From contig JAFRHG010000036.1 in NCBI GenBank assembly GCA_017433375.1, forward strand, positions 1-53,217: DNA of 53,217 bases, given 5' to 3'. The number at the start of each line of letters is the position of its first letter. Within the stretch, counting starts at the first letter, position 1. Made by a program: the position numbers and the translations under genes. Of the stretch, positions 30,555 to 38,672 are shown piece by piece. The notes under the pieces are model-generated. The model did no database searches, was not told the origin of the DNA, and saw nothing but the letters and a program-made list of their open reading frames with translations. The DNA comes from Bacillota bacterium. GTDB taxonomy: Bacteria > Bacillota > Clostridia > Peptostreptococcales > Anaerovoracaceae.

Positions 30555-31640
30555 TCAGATGTATTCTTTCTCCACGTACTCGCTGGTGGCCAGCCGCAGC
30601 ACCGCGCCGTAGTCCAGCGTGAACCGGACGGTGTCGCCTATGGCGTACTTCTTATCGGACTTCGTTACATCAAGAATCAGGTGGTCGGAGCTGGCACCCA
30701 GCACGTCCACTTTTTCGTCCAGGGGATGCATGCCGTCCCTGTCCGTATCCTGCTGGCCGATCGCCAGAATGGCCCGGTCGATCCGGCCCCGGTCCTCATA
30801 GAACGGCTTCTGCCCGAAGGCGTCCACGCCCACCTCTCCGATGGGGAGGGAGGGCTTGTTTTTTAATTCGACGATCTGGGCCTCGCAGAGCAGGCCGTCA
30901 TTCACCGTTCCCTCCAGCCGGCTGCCGTAGGCGGTATCGTTGCCCAAAAGGAAGCTCTCGCCCAGGCGGAGGTTGTTGATCTTTTCCGGAAGCTCGCCCT
31001 TCCCCACCAGGTAGATGGAGCTGGAGTTTCCGCCGGAGATCATGGACAGCTTTATGCCCAGCCGATCCTCCACCAGGGAAGCGATCCGGCACAGCTGGGA
31101 CAGGTTGTCGTTCTTCGGAATGATGGCGCCGTAGCAGGTCAGGTTCGTTCCCATCCCGTAGAGTTCCACGTTATCCATGGCATGGATCTTCTCCGCCGTC
31201 TGAAGGATCTCTTCTTCATTCTCAAAGAAGATCCCTTCCCGCAGGTCACCCAGGTCCACCATGAGAACCACCTTGTGCGTCTTTCCCTGTTTCGCTGCCT
31301 CCGCGTTCAGCGCCTCGATGGTCCTCATCTCGGAGTTGAAGCTGATATCCGCGCAGCGGACCACATCCTCGATCTCGGACAGCATGGGCAGGCGCAGCAG
31401 CACGCTCTGCTTGCCGTTCGCCTCCACCAGATCCTGATACTTCATGATATTCTTTATCCGGGAGTCGGCCAGATAGTCCACCCGGGGATGGGCGGTGATC
31501 AGCTCCGCCACCCGGCGGTCCGCGCACAGGCACTTGGTGACGATCATCATGCTGCACCCTCCGTCGTCTTTGGTAATCTTCGCCACCGCGTCGATGTTGG
31601 CGTTGAGTTTCTTCAGGTCAATCAGCAGTTTCGGGTACAT
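30555..31640 (-). CDS. orr: Alanine/ornithine racemase family PLP enzyme
   Basis: A 361-residue fold-III (alanine racemase-type) enzyme. The PLP lysine is in MIVTKCLCAD (K36). MVDLGDLREGIFF and GGNSSSIYLV are features of the ornithine racemase-like branch found in amino-acid-fermenting Clostridia. Ornithine racemase makes D-ornithine for the oxidative ornithine pathway, although no other ornithine-pathway gene lies in the window. A broader amino acid racemase is an alternative. The start follows AAGGAGGAATGAC. The gene is the second of a two-gene unit, 21 bp after the membrane protein gene. Confidence 0.8.
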   Translation of the reverse strand: MYPKLLIDLKKLNANIDAVAKITKDDGGCSMMIVTKCLCADRRVAELITAHPRVDYLADSRIKNIMKYQDLVEANGKQSVLLRLPMLSEIEDVVRCADISFNSEMRTIEALNAEAAKQGKTHKVVLMVDLGDLREGIFFENEEEILQTAEKIHAMDNVELYGMGTNLTCYGAIIPKNDNLSQLCRIASLVEDRLGIKLSMISGGNSSSIYLVGKGELPEKINNLRLGESFLLGNDTAYGSRLEGTVNDGLLCEAQIVELKNKPSLPIGEVGVDAFGQKPFYEDRGRIDRAILAIGQQDTDRDGMHPLDEKVDVLGASSDHLILDVTKSDKKYAIGDTVRFTLDYGAVLRLATSEYVEKEYI

Positions 31641-31661
31641 GTCATTCCTCCTTAGTTTTGA

Positions 31662-32405
31662 CTAATGTTCAGTTCTCCCCTTTTCCGGTCGGACGGTGAA
31701 GGTCTGTCCAAGGGATGTGTAGACCAGTTCTTTAGGTTCTTCCTCTTCCTCCGCTTCCAGAAGGGCCTCCGCCTCCCTGGCGCGCCGCCGGTTTTCCCGC
31801 CGGACGAACCAGACGACCAGGGCGATCAGGACGAGGAGGATCAGCCCCGCGGTGACCATCGCCCGGAAGCTGGCGTAGTCGGCCCACGTCGCCTTCAGGA
31901 CCAGATCCGCCGCAAAGGCAACGGCCGTCCCGATGAGGATCCACTTGATGGAGTGTCTGTTCAGTATTTTCCGCAAAGGAAGATCCGGGAACAGGGCCTT
32001 GGCCGTAACCGTGAATGCCGCGGCGATGACCAGAGCCATAAGAAGAAAACTCAGGATGAGGTGCAGTACCGGAGACAGGGCGGTAAAGAGCAGATGTCCG
32101 CCGATCACGATCAGGGAACCCACTGCCCAGAGGGGCACCACAACCAGGGCGCGCACGGCCATGGGCAGTCCCAGGATCCATTCCCGGAATACCCCGCCGC
32201 CGGCCTTCGCCTGGGTCTTTGCCTTGTCTTCATCCTGCACAGCGGAATCCGGAGCCTGCCCGTCGTCCCCGATGTCCTGCACCTTGGGGTCCGGGGCGTT
32301 GGTCTGCAGAATATCCGCCGGGTTGTCAAAGGACGCCTCTACGGCTGTCCCGGACGCGGAGATCACCGCCGCCACAGCGGCGGCCGCTGCTTTCTTGTTA
32401 TCCAA
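31662..32405 (-). CDS. Membrane protein of unknown function
   Basis: A 247-residue protein. An Ala-rich N-terminus and an acidic linker (about 1-75) precede four hydrophobic spans (AVRALVVVPLWAVGSLIVIGG, LILSFLLMALVIAAAFTV, WILIGTAVAFAADLVL, MVTAGLILLVLIALVVWFV). An Arg-rich and then Glu-rich cytoplasmic tail follows (RRENRRRAREAEALLEAEEE). I do not recognise the family. It is co-transcribed with the racemase gene from the promoter at 32466-32494. One copy of the repeated 10-mer lies in its coding sequence (31912-31921). Confidence 0.7.
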   Translation of the reverse strand: MDNKKAAAAAVAAVISASGTAVEASFDNPADILQTNAPDPKVQDIGDDGQAPDSAVQDEDKAKTQAKAGGGVFREWILGLPMAVRALVVVPLWAVGSLIVIGGHLLFTALSPVLHLILSFLLMALVIAAAFTVTAKALFPDLPLRKILNRHSIKWILIGTAVAFAADLVLKATWADYASFRAMVTAGLILLVLIALVVWFVRRENRRRAREAEALLEAEEEEEPKELVYTSLGQTFTVRPEKGRTEH

Positions 32406-32465
32406 TCTCTTTCCTCCATTCTATCGCCCGCAGGCGCGAAACGGTTTCTTCCCATACCCGACTAT

Positions 32466-32494
32466 ATTATATCGCAGATCGGGGATTCGCTCAA
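32466..32494 (-). promoter_or_regulatory. Promoter of the membrane protein-racemase operon
   Basis: The reverse strand has TTGAGC (32494-32489), 17 bp, then TATAAT (32471-32466). Confidence 0.6.
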
Positions 32495-32509
32495 ATCTTT
32501 CTGTTTCCC

Positions 32510-32538
32510 TTGAATGATTCGGAAAATTGTTGTATTAT
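32510..32538 (+). promoter_or_regulatory. Promoter of the DUF3048 lipoprotein gene
   Basis: TTGAAT (32510-32515), 17 bp, TATTAT (32533-32538), 45 bp before the ATG at 32584. It diverges from the racemase operon promoter. Confidence 0.55.
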
Positions 32539-32583
32539 ACAAATGTTACAAATGTTGGAAATTACCGAAACGGGAGAAGACCA

Positions 32584-33837
32584 ATGAAAAAATCGATTAT
32601 CGCCATTTTCGTCGCGCTGACCTGCGTCATCGCTGCCGGTGTAGGCGTAGTCCTGATGACCGCCTGCTCCGATGACAGCGCCAAGCAGCCGGCCGCGGCC
32701 GAACCCGAGCCGGTCATCAACCCGCTGACCGGAGCCACGGTTGATCAGGGATTCGATGAGAGTGCCCTTACCCGCCGTGTGGTTGCCTTTGTCGTAGAGA
32801 ACACCCCGGACGCCAGACCCCAGTGGGGCATGGACGATCCGGAATACTCCCCGGACATCATTCTGGAGGGTGAAGTGGAAGGTGGCATTACCAGGACCCT
32901 CTGGCTCTATGCCGATATGAACAAACTGCCCAAGCAGATCGGGCCCATGCGGAGCGCGCGTCCGCCCTTCATCCGCTTCTCTGAATTCTGGGATGCCATC
33001 TTCATTCACTGGGGACAGAGCCATTCCAAGGGTGAGTATGTGGGAGCCAACGAAGTCTTCAAGACCGACATCGTCGACCACATCAACCAGATGCACTTCG
33101 AGGACAAGAGCGGCATGTACGGCAGAGACCGCAGCCGCGGCGTATCCAGCGAGCACACCGGCGTCGTCTACGGTGCCAAGGTGCCTGCCGCCATCGACGA
33201 ATACGGCTGCCGGAAAAAGCCCAAAGAGTATACCAAGCTCGAGTTCAACGAGAAGGTCGAGCCCATGAGCGACAAGCGTGCCGATGAAGTCAGCGTGAAC
33301 TTCTCCAAGCGCACCGACTGGGAGACCACCAAGTGGACCTATGATTCGGAAGACGGCCTCTATCACACGGACGCCTTCAAGAACAACCTGACCAGAGAGA
33401 ACCTGCTGATCCTCTACGATGACACCGAGTACATCACCAAGGAAAACTACGAGGGTCCCGGCGGAGCTTCCAGTGTCACCTACTGTGACTACGCCCTCGG
33501 CGGCGGCAAAGGCAAGCTCATCAGCGACGGCACCGTCAAGGATATCACCTGGAAGAAAAAGAACGGCAAGCTCGTCCTGATCGATACGGCGGCCACCGAA
33601 GCCGAGCAGGCGAAGGTCGACGCGGAGAACGAGGGCAAGGATCCTGAGGACCAGGTCAAGGCCAAGCCCGTCATCGCCAAGCTGAACCCAGGCAAGACCT
33701 GGATCGGCTGGATCTCCAACAACAACGGCGGCACCCTGGACATCGTCGCCAACGAACCGGAAGAGACCGGCTCCGATGAGGGCGGCGACTCCGGTGACTC
33801 CAGCGAGTCCGGCGATTCATCCGAATCCGACGAGTAA
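32584..33837 (+). CDS. DUF3048 (YerB-like) lipoprotein
   Basis: A 417-residue surface lipoprotein. The signal peptide ends in the lipobox LMTAC (lipidated C28). The body has the DUF3048 features NPLTGATVD, RRVVAFVVENTPDARPQWG, LEGEVEGGITRTLWLYAD, IGPMRSARPPFIRF and, near the C-terminus, GKTWIGWIS. An acidic Ser/Asp/Glu-rich tail (EETGSDEGGDSGDSSESGDS) is low complexity and probably disordered. YerB-type proteins are widespread in Firmicutes, but their role, perhaps in the envelope, is not established. The start at 32584 follows ACGGGAGAAGACCA; the longer frame from 32527 starts within the promoter. Confidence 0.88.
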   Translation: MKKSIIAIFVALTCVIAAGVGVVLMTACSDDSAKQPAAAEPEPVINPLTGATVDQGFDESALTRRVVAFVVENTPDARPQWGMDDPEYSPDIILEGEVEGGITRTLWLYADMNKLPKQIGPMRSARPPFIRFSEFWDAIFIHWGQSHSKGEYVGANEVFKTDIVDHINQMHFEDKSGMYGRDRSRGVSSEHTGVVYGAKVPAAIDEYGCRKKPKEYTKLEFNEKVEPMSDKRADEVSVNFSKRTDWETTKWTYDSEDGLYHTDAFKNNLTRENLLILYDDTEYITKENYEGPGGASSVTYCDYALGGGKGKLISDGTVKDITWKKKNGKLVLIDTAATEAEQAKVDAENEGKDPEDQVKAKPVIAKLNPGKTWIGWISNNNGGTLDIVANEPEETGSDEGGDSGDSSESGDSSESDE

Positions 33838-33895
33838 ACCAGCGAAGCGGTCCGCAGGAGCGCGCGGTCGCCAGCGCAGCGATCATAGAGCATAG

Positions 33896-33941
33896 AAAAA
33901 CCCCGGAGACTGTCTGAGCCGAAAGGCGAGATTCTCCGGGG
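33896..33941 (-). terminator. Terminator of the DUF2207 gene
   Basis: CCCCGGAGA (33901-33909) and TCTCCGGGG (33933-33941) form a 9-bp stem with an inner GCC-GAAA-GGC hairpin. In reverse-strand sense it is followed by TTTTT, which suits the DUF2207 gene ending at 33962. Confidence 0.75.
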
Positions 33942-33961
33942 TCCTGTTATCTGTGAGCAGG

Positions 33962-35887
33962 CTACCAGCTTCCGCCGCCGCCTCCGCCGGAGAAGGATCC
34001 CCCTCCCCCGCGTCCTCTGCCGGAGGGCGCGGAGGACATGGTGCGGCTCACACTGGACATCATGCTGTCCATGCTGCCCGTTACGGACGCGGCGTTGAAG
34101 ACGGAACCCGTCATGATGGCCGGGGAATCGTACCAGTCAGGCGCCTTGGTCGCCATGGACGCGAAGCGCTTGGCGTACACCGCGGTAACGCCCAGGGCGA
34201 AGGCGAAGGCCAGGTTCCTGTAAAAATAGTCCGGATCCTTTTCCGCCAGCATCTCCATCCGGTCCTTTTCCGCCACCTTCAGGAAGTTCTTGTATCCCCG
34301 GATCTTTCCCAGAAGCGCCGAGTATTCTTCCGACCTCTTTTCACAGAGGGCGGCCATCAGGTTCAGCAGGAACACCGCCGCCATACCGATCAGATAGGGA
34401 ACGATCTGATCATACATGCAGGTATCATAGAGCACCGCTATCCCGAAGCCGGCCCCGATCAGCAGGCCATTGCCGATGAGTCCGCCGATCAGGGATGTCA
34501 CCTTCTTTTTCGGCGAGTTGATCCAGTTGGACAGACCCCAGAATCCGGCGATGGGCAAGGCGATCTCCATAACATAGAACGCCAGATAGATCAGCGTATC
34601 CCCGTTGCCCACGATGAAGGGGCTGCCATTGAGCGCCTTGGAAATGATGAACAGGGCGATCATACCCAGGATTCCCAGCATGCGGAGAATGAGGGAAACC
34701 GTATTTGCCCTGTCGTCGTAGAGCCTTCCCTCGAACCGGCTTTGGATCCGGGTCTGGATATCATCCAGCGTCTCATAGAAGCTGTTTTTCAGCTCCTCCT
34801 CCTTCACGACGCCCGTGCTCTCCTCATCGAAGAGGCCTTCCATGAATAACCGTTCATCCTCCGAATCGCCGTCGTATTCCTTCAGCCGAACGATTTCATA
34901 CTCGGTTTTCGTCTTGTTCTTCCGCAGTCCCTGGACCGTCACCTTCTCGACGATCTTCAAGTACCCCTTGTCCGCCAGGGTCAGCAGGAGGCTGGCGATC
35001 TGGCCCCTTGTCACCACTCCCTCATCGAGGTAGGCCACCTCGGCCGGGGACAGGCCCTCCGGCGGATAGAACTCCTCCGTCTCCACGATCTGGGGATCCC
35101 GGCCGTATTTGCGCCAGAGCACAGCGCCGAATCCCGTCATCGCCAGAAGCACCGCGGCCAGAAGATAGAACAGAAGATGCGTTCCGGACGCCTGTTTGGT
35201 GAAGTATCCCTCCGGCAGCACAGCCCGGATCGTCAGGCCGCCCAGGACGTTCTCCGTCGTCTCGCCGGTGATCACCCGCTTGCCGTCGGACTGGAAGGGC
35301 ACGGGGACATCGTATCCGGTCTTGATGCCCACCCGGTCCATGTCGATGTCCTTGGGGAAGGCGATCCGGAAGGTCACATGCTCGATGGAGGGCGTCTCCC
35401 AGGAGGTTCCCACCATGTTGTAGTAGACCTCGTCAGCCCCCTTCAGGTGATCCCCGCCCATGTCGAAGATGTAGGAATACTGGTAGATCGTATCCTCCGC
35501 CTCATACCGGTCGGGATCGCCGATCTTGAAGTACCAGCCGTCCTCGCCCTTTGTCTCGTCCACGGGCTGGCCGGAGAGCATCTTAAAGTCTTTGACCTTC
35601 CCGTAGAAATAGGATTTCTGATCGTCCCGGAGCAGGACGGTCCGGGTGGGAATCACCCGGTAGATGCCGTGGCTGGGCGCCGTGAAATGGACATCCACCG
35701 TCTCCGTGATCTGGTAGGTATCATCCTCGTTGATCTGCATCTGGATGTCGTAGTCTTTGATGATGAAATCGCTGGCCGCATGGGCCGGCTGTCCCGCGAG
35801 CGCCCACCCCGCGATGACCATGACCGCGATGCAAAACGCCCGCTGCACTGCCCGGACGGCAGTGTTGTATGCTTGTCTTTTTACCAT
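33962..35887 (-). CDS. DUF2207 family membrane protein
   Basis: A 641-residue protein. A signal peptide (AVMVIAGWALAGQPAHA) is followed by an extracytoplasmic DUF2207 domain (DFIIKDYDIQMQINEDDTYQ through ITETVDVHFTAPSHGIYRVIP). A single span (LLFYLLAAVLLAMTGFGAVLW) leads to a cytoplasmic region, and two to three further spans lie near residues 400-520. The Gly/Ser-rich C-terminus (GRGRGGGGSFSGGGGGGSW) is a hallmark of the family. The function is unknown. The start follows AGAGGGTAATACCAA. The gene is 25 bp downstream of the surface-protein fragment on the same strand. Confidence 0.88.
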   Translation of the reverse strand: MVKRQAYNTAVRAVQRAFCIAVMVIAGWALAGQPAHAASDFIIKDYDIQMQINEDDTYQITETVDVHFTAPSHGIYRVIPTRTVLLRDDQKSYFYGKVKDFKMLSGQPVDETKGEDGWYFKIGDPDRYEAEDTIYQYSYIFDMGGDHLKGADEVYYNMVGTSWETPSIEHVTFRIAFPKDIDMDRVGIKTGYDVPVPFQSDGKRVITGETTENVLGGLTIRAVLPEGYFTKQASGTHLLFYLLAAVLLAMTGFGAVLWRKYGRDPQIVETEEFYPPEGLSPAEVAYLDEGVVTRGQIASLLLTLADKGYLKIVEKVTVQGLRKNKTKTEYEIVRLKEYDGDSEDERLFMEGLFDEESTGVVKEEELKNSFYETLDDIQTRIQSRFEGRLYDDRANTVSLILRMLGILGMIALFIISKALNGSPFIVGNGDTLIYLAFYVMEIALPIAGFWGLSNWINSPKKKVTSLIGGLIGNGLLIGAGFGIAVLYDTCMYDQIVPYLIGMAAVFLLNLMAALCEKRSEEYSALLGKIRGYKNFLKVAEKDRMEMLAEKDPDYFYRNLAFAFALGVTAVYAKRFASMATKAPDWYDSPAIMTGSVFNAASVTGSMDSMMSSVSRTMSSAPSGRGRGGGGSFSGGGGGGSW

Positions 35888-35912
35888 TTGGTATTACCCT
35901 CTGGACCGAAGA

Positions 35913-36220
35913 TCATTTTACTCTGACCTTGACGGTGACCGTCTTGGATCCCTGGTCATAGTTGGCGTCACCGGCGGCCGCCACGTTGATCTTCACCTTG
36001 TAAGTTCCCTTCTTTGTCTTTTTCTTGATGGTGATGTTGCCGGTGTTGGGGTCGACCTTGAATCTCTTGGCGTACTTCTTCTTGCTTACGCTGACCTTGG
36101 TGTAGGTGACCGCTCCCACCGGACTGCTGACCTTCATGGCCTTCGTTCCCTTGATGGTCCGGGCCTTCTTCTTCAGCTTGCTCCGCTTGACCTTCACGGT
36201 CTTGCCCTTGGCAATGATCT
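35913..36220 (-). pseudogene. C-terminal fragment of a clostridial surface protein (Ig-like repeat)
   Basis: The open frame encodes about 102 residues starting right after an in-frame TAG: IIAKGKTVKVKRSKLKKKAR, later VDPNTGNITIKKKTKKGTYK, ending GSKTVTVKVRVK. This basic Ig-like module normally closes large secreted clostridial proteins. Here there is no signal peptide, no ATG, and only a GTG (36197) with a poor ribosome binding site. I read it as the remnant of a deleted gene, though expression as a 94-residue cytosolic peptide cannot be excluded. Confidence 0.6.
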
Positions 36221-36353
36221 ATTTGTTTCACCGTTATTGCTATCATTGTTGTCGATTTAACCTCCATCATTTTACCACAGCCTGCCGAAACTGTCGAACC
36301 GTTCCCGCCGCCCGCTCGCCCGGCAAGCCGCTTATTTCACGAGCTTTCACGAA

Positions 36354-36610
36354 CTGGTGAATGACCGGCCCGTCCCCTTCATCCCATACACCAGAGGGGC
36401 GGATTTTCCCCCTGAACAATGCCTCTCCGGGCGCTCCCGTGAATAAAAAGGCAACTCCGCCGGAGCCATACACCACTTTCGGGAAAACTGGTGTATGGAT
36501 TGCCTTTCATGTTCGTTTTATTCACAAATTGGCAATATATGTCATTTTTTAAGCGCCTGATCGGGATTCTGGTGAATAACCCAGACCGCCAACGCGGTTT
36601 CATACACCAG
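36354..36610 (+). promoter_or_regulatory. Array of six CTGGTGTATG-type sites
   Basis: The sites are CTGGTGAATG (36354-36363) with CATACACCAG (36385-36394); CATACACCAC (36467-36476) with CTGGTGTATG (36488-36497); and CTGGTGAATA (36569-36578) with CATACACCAG (36601-36610). The outer pairs are convergent with 21-22 bp between arms, and the middle pair is divergent with perfect 10-bp arms (CCATACACCA/TGGTGTATGG). They lie directly upstream of the aminotransferase promoter and look like binding sites for a dimeric regulator, possibly of the MocR/GntR kind. Confidence 0.65.
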
Positions 36611-36634
36611 TGCCGGCTCACCCGCCCTCCCCGG

Positions 36635-36663
36635 TTGCCCGGAACGCACAATTGCATTATAAT
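36635..36663 (+). promoter_or_regulatory. Promoter of the double aminotransferase gene
   Basis: TTGCCC (36635-36640), 17 bp, TATAAT (36658-36663), 54 bp before the start codon at 36717. Confidence 0.65.
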
Positions 36664-36716
36664 GAGGGCGGTTTGGCCAACGAGTTTGACGAAGAACAAA
36701 TAAACGGAGCAAGAAG

Positions 36717-38582
36717 ATGAGAACCGATCCCGCATCCTTTGATTTTGCCAAGTGGAAAAAATGCATGACCGAGGTGCTGAATGAAACGCCGAAGCTCCTC
36801 CTTTCGGAGGCGGACCGGCAGGGAGAGCCGGCTCTGCGGACGCAGATCGCCGAATACCTCTACCAGTCCAGGGGCGTTGTCTGCGACCCGAAGCAGGTCG
36901 TCGTCAGCGCGGGCACCCAGCAGCTGGTCAATCATCTGGCGCGGATCCTCCGCCGCATGGACATCGAGCATGTCTGCACGGAGAACCCGGGGTATACACC
37001 GGTCCGGAGCATCTTCCGGGACTGGGGGTTCAGCATCAGCAGCATCCCGGTCAAAAGCAACGGCATCGAGATCGAAAAGCTGCCCACCAACATCCGGGCG
37101 GCGGCCTATGTCTGTCCCCAGAACCAGTTCCCCACCGGCGCGGAAATGCCCGCGGAACGCAAGCGCCTTCTGCTGGATTGGGCAGAGGCCAACGACAGCC
37201 TGATCATCGAGGATGATTACAACAGCGAACTGCGCTACGCCGGCGATCCCATCCCCGCCCTGCAGGGCCTGGACAAAGGACGCCGCGTCGTCTACATCGG
37301 CACATTCACGCCCACCCTCTTCCCCGCCGTGCGCATCAGCTATATGGTGCTGCCTCCGGCTATGGCGGAGATCTTCGACGCCTTCAAGGGGAAGTATGAC
37401 CAGACCTGTTCCAAAACCGAGCAGCTGACCCTGGCCCGCTTCATGGCGGAGGGCTGGTACCAGGATAACCTGCGGCGCGTCCGGGACCTGTACGGAAACA
37501 AGATCCGGGAGGCGCTGGCCGCCATTGAGGAGTACGGCAATCCCGGAAGCTTCATGACCGCGGAGACCACCCAGTCCGGCATCAGCATCATCCTGAAAAT
37601 CGACACCCACGCCCGCACCCTCAGCGAGGGCACCACCGGCGGCAAGCGGACCGACGAGATCCGCCAGGAAATGACCGGCCGGATGATCGAGGCCGCCGAA
37701 GCCCTGGGCATCAAGGTCAGGGGCATTTCCCAGCTGAGTCATGACGGGCAGATCTTCCTGATCTTCTACTACGATCAGATCCCCCTGGGGGAGATCCGGG
37801 ACGCGGTCCGGGATGTGATCGCCGACTTCAAATCGGTGGTCATGAAGGGCGGCCTGAACATGCCCTCCGTCTACGAGGTCATCCGGCTGACCGGAGGCAG
37901 GCCCCAGTTCCTGCCCGAGCATATCCAGCGCCTGGAGAACTCCCTGGGCAGCATCGGCATGGCCATCCCCTTCACCCGGGAGAAGCTGGAGGAAAGTATC
38001 CGCGAGCTGGCCGAGGAAGGCGGCGTCTCCGACCACAACCTGAAGCTGGAGGTAGATGTCAGCGGACATTCCCTCCTCTACCTGAACCCGACCCACTATC
38101 CTTCGGCGGAGCAGTACGCCAGGGGGGTGAAAACGGAACTCTTCCGGGGCGAGCGGAAAAACCCGAACATCAAGATGATGGACCAGGCCCTGCGGGACGC
38201 GACCGACGCGGCCATCCGGCAGCACAATCTCTATGAGGTCATCCTCGTCGACCGGGATGGCTGCATCACCGAGGGCAGCCGGTCCAACGTTTTCTTCATC
38301 AAAAAAGGAGAGGTCTGGACCTCTCCCCTTCATCAGGTTCTGCCCGGCGTTACCCGGGGCAAGATCATCGACATCATCCGCGAGCGGGGCATCGTCCTCC
38401 ACGAGGATCCCCTCCCCGCCTCGGACATCGGCACCTTCGACGCCGCCTTCATCAGCGGCACCTCACCGAAGGTCCTTCCCATCGCCTCCGTCGACGACGT
38501 CAGCTACGACGTGAACGATCCGCTCCTGCGGAACATCATGAGCTGGTACGACGAGGCCTTCACCGCCGACGCCAGGGGCTGA
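36717..38582 (+). CDS. Fusion of a degenerate MocR-type fold-I aminotransferase domain and a fold-IV aminotransferase
   Basis: A 621-residue two-domain protein. Residues 1-375 resemble the aminotransferase half of MocR/PdxR regulators (VVVSAGTQQLVNHLARIL, CPQNQFPTG, LIIEDDYNSELRY). However, the Schiff-base motif that normally reads GTFSKTLFP is GTFTPTLFP, so the lysine is Pro199. The winged-helix domain that precedes this half in MocR proteins is absent. Residues 380-621 are a class IV (branched-chain/D-amino acid/4-amino-4-deoxychorismate lyase-like) domain with the expected Lys486 (NPNIKMMDQ) and Glu519 (CITEGSRSN), although the first strand is short. The first half is probably a structural or ligand-sensing pseudoenzyme and the second half the active enzyme. 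The start has a weak AGCAAGAAG ribosome binding site. Confidence 0.85.
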   Translation: MRTDPASFDFAKWKKCMTEVLNETPKLLLSEADRQGEPALRTQIAEYLYQSRGVVCDPKQVVVSAGTQQLVNHLARILRRMDIEHVCTENPGYTPVRSIFRDWGFSISSIPVKSNGIEIEKLPTNIRAAAYVCPQNQFPTGAEMPAERKRLLLDWAEANDSLIIEDDYNSELRYAGDPIPALQGLDKGRRVVYIGTFTPTLFPAVRISYMVLPPAMAEIFDAFKGKYDQTCSKTEQLTLARFMAEGWYQDNLRRVRDLYGNKIREALAAIEEYGNPGSFMTAETTQSGISIILKIDTHARTLSEGTTGGKRTDEIRQEMTGRMIEAAEALGIKVRGISQLSHDGQIFLIFYYDQIPLGEIRDAVRDVIADFKSVVMKGGLNMPSVYEVIRLTGGRPQFLPEHIQRLENSLGSIGMAIPFTREKLEESIRELAEEGGVSDHNLKLEVDVSGHSLLYLNPTHYPSAEQYARGVKTELFRGERKNPNIKMMDQALRDATDAAIRQHNLYEVILVDRDGCITEGSRSNVFFIKKGEVWTSPLHQVLPGVTRGKIIDIIRERGIVLHEDPLPASDIGTFDAAFISGTSPKVLPIASVDDVSYDVNDPLLRNIMSWYDEAFTADARG

Positions 38583-38672
38583 CTTCGATCAGCGCGTCCG
38601 CGGCCAGAGGCTGACCCCGATCAGCGCGTCCGCGGCGATGGGCTGACCTCGATCAGCGTATCCTTGGCGATG
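38577..38672. repeat. Three tandem 32-bp repeats across convergent gene ends
   Basis: Units beginning GGCTGAC(Y)(Y)CGATCAGCG start at 38577, 38609 and 38641, a 32-bp period that is not a multiple of three. The first unit covers the stop codon of the aminotransferase fusion, and the third encodes the end of the asparaginase on the other strand. Each unit contains GCTGA-N6-TCAGC. The first two copies are nearly identical and the third has diverged. Confidence 0.8.

Larger units (their letters stand above)
36221..36716. other. Non-coding region with operator array
   Basis: This 496-bp stretch has no plausible gene. It carries six copies of a CTGGTG(A/T)AT(G/A)-type site in inverted pairs (36354-36610) and a promoter (36635-36663) for the aminotransferase fusion. 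Confidence 0.6.
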
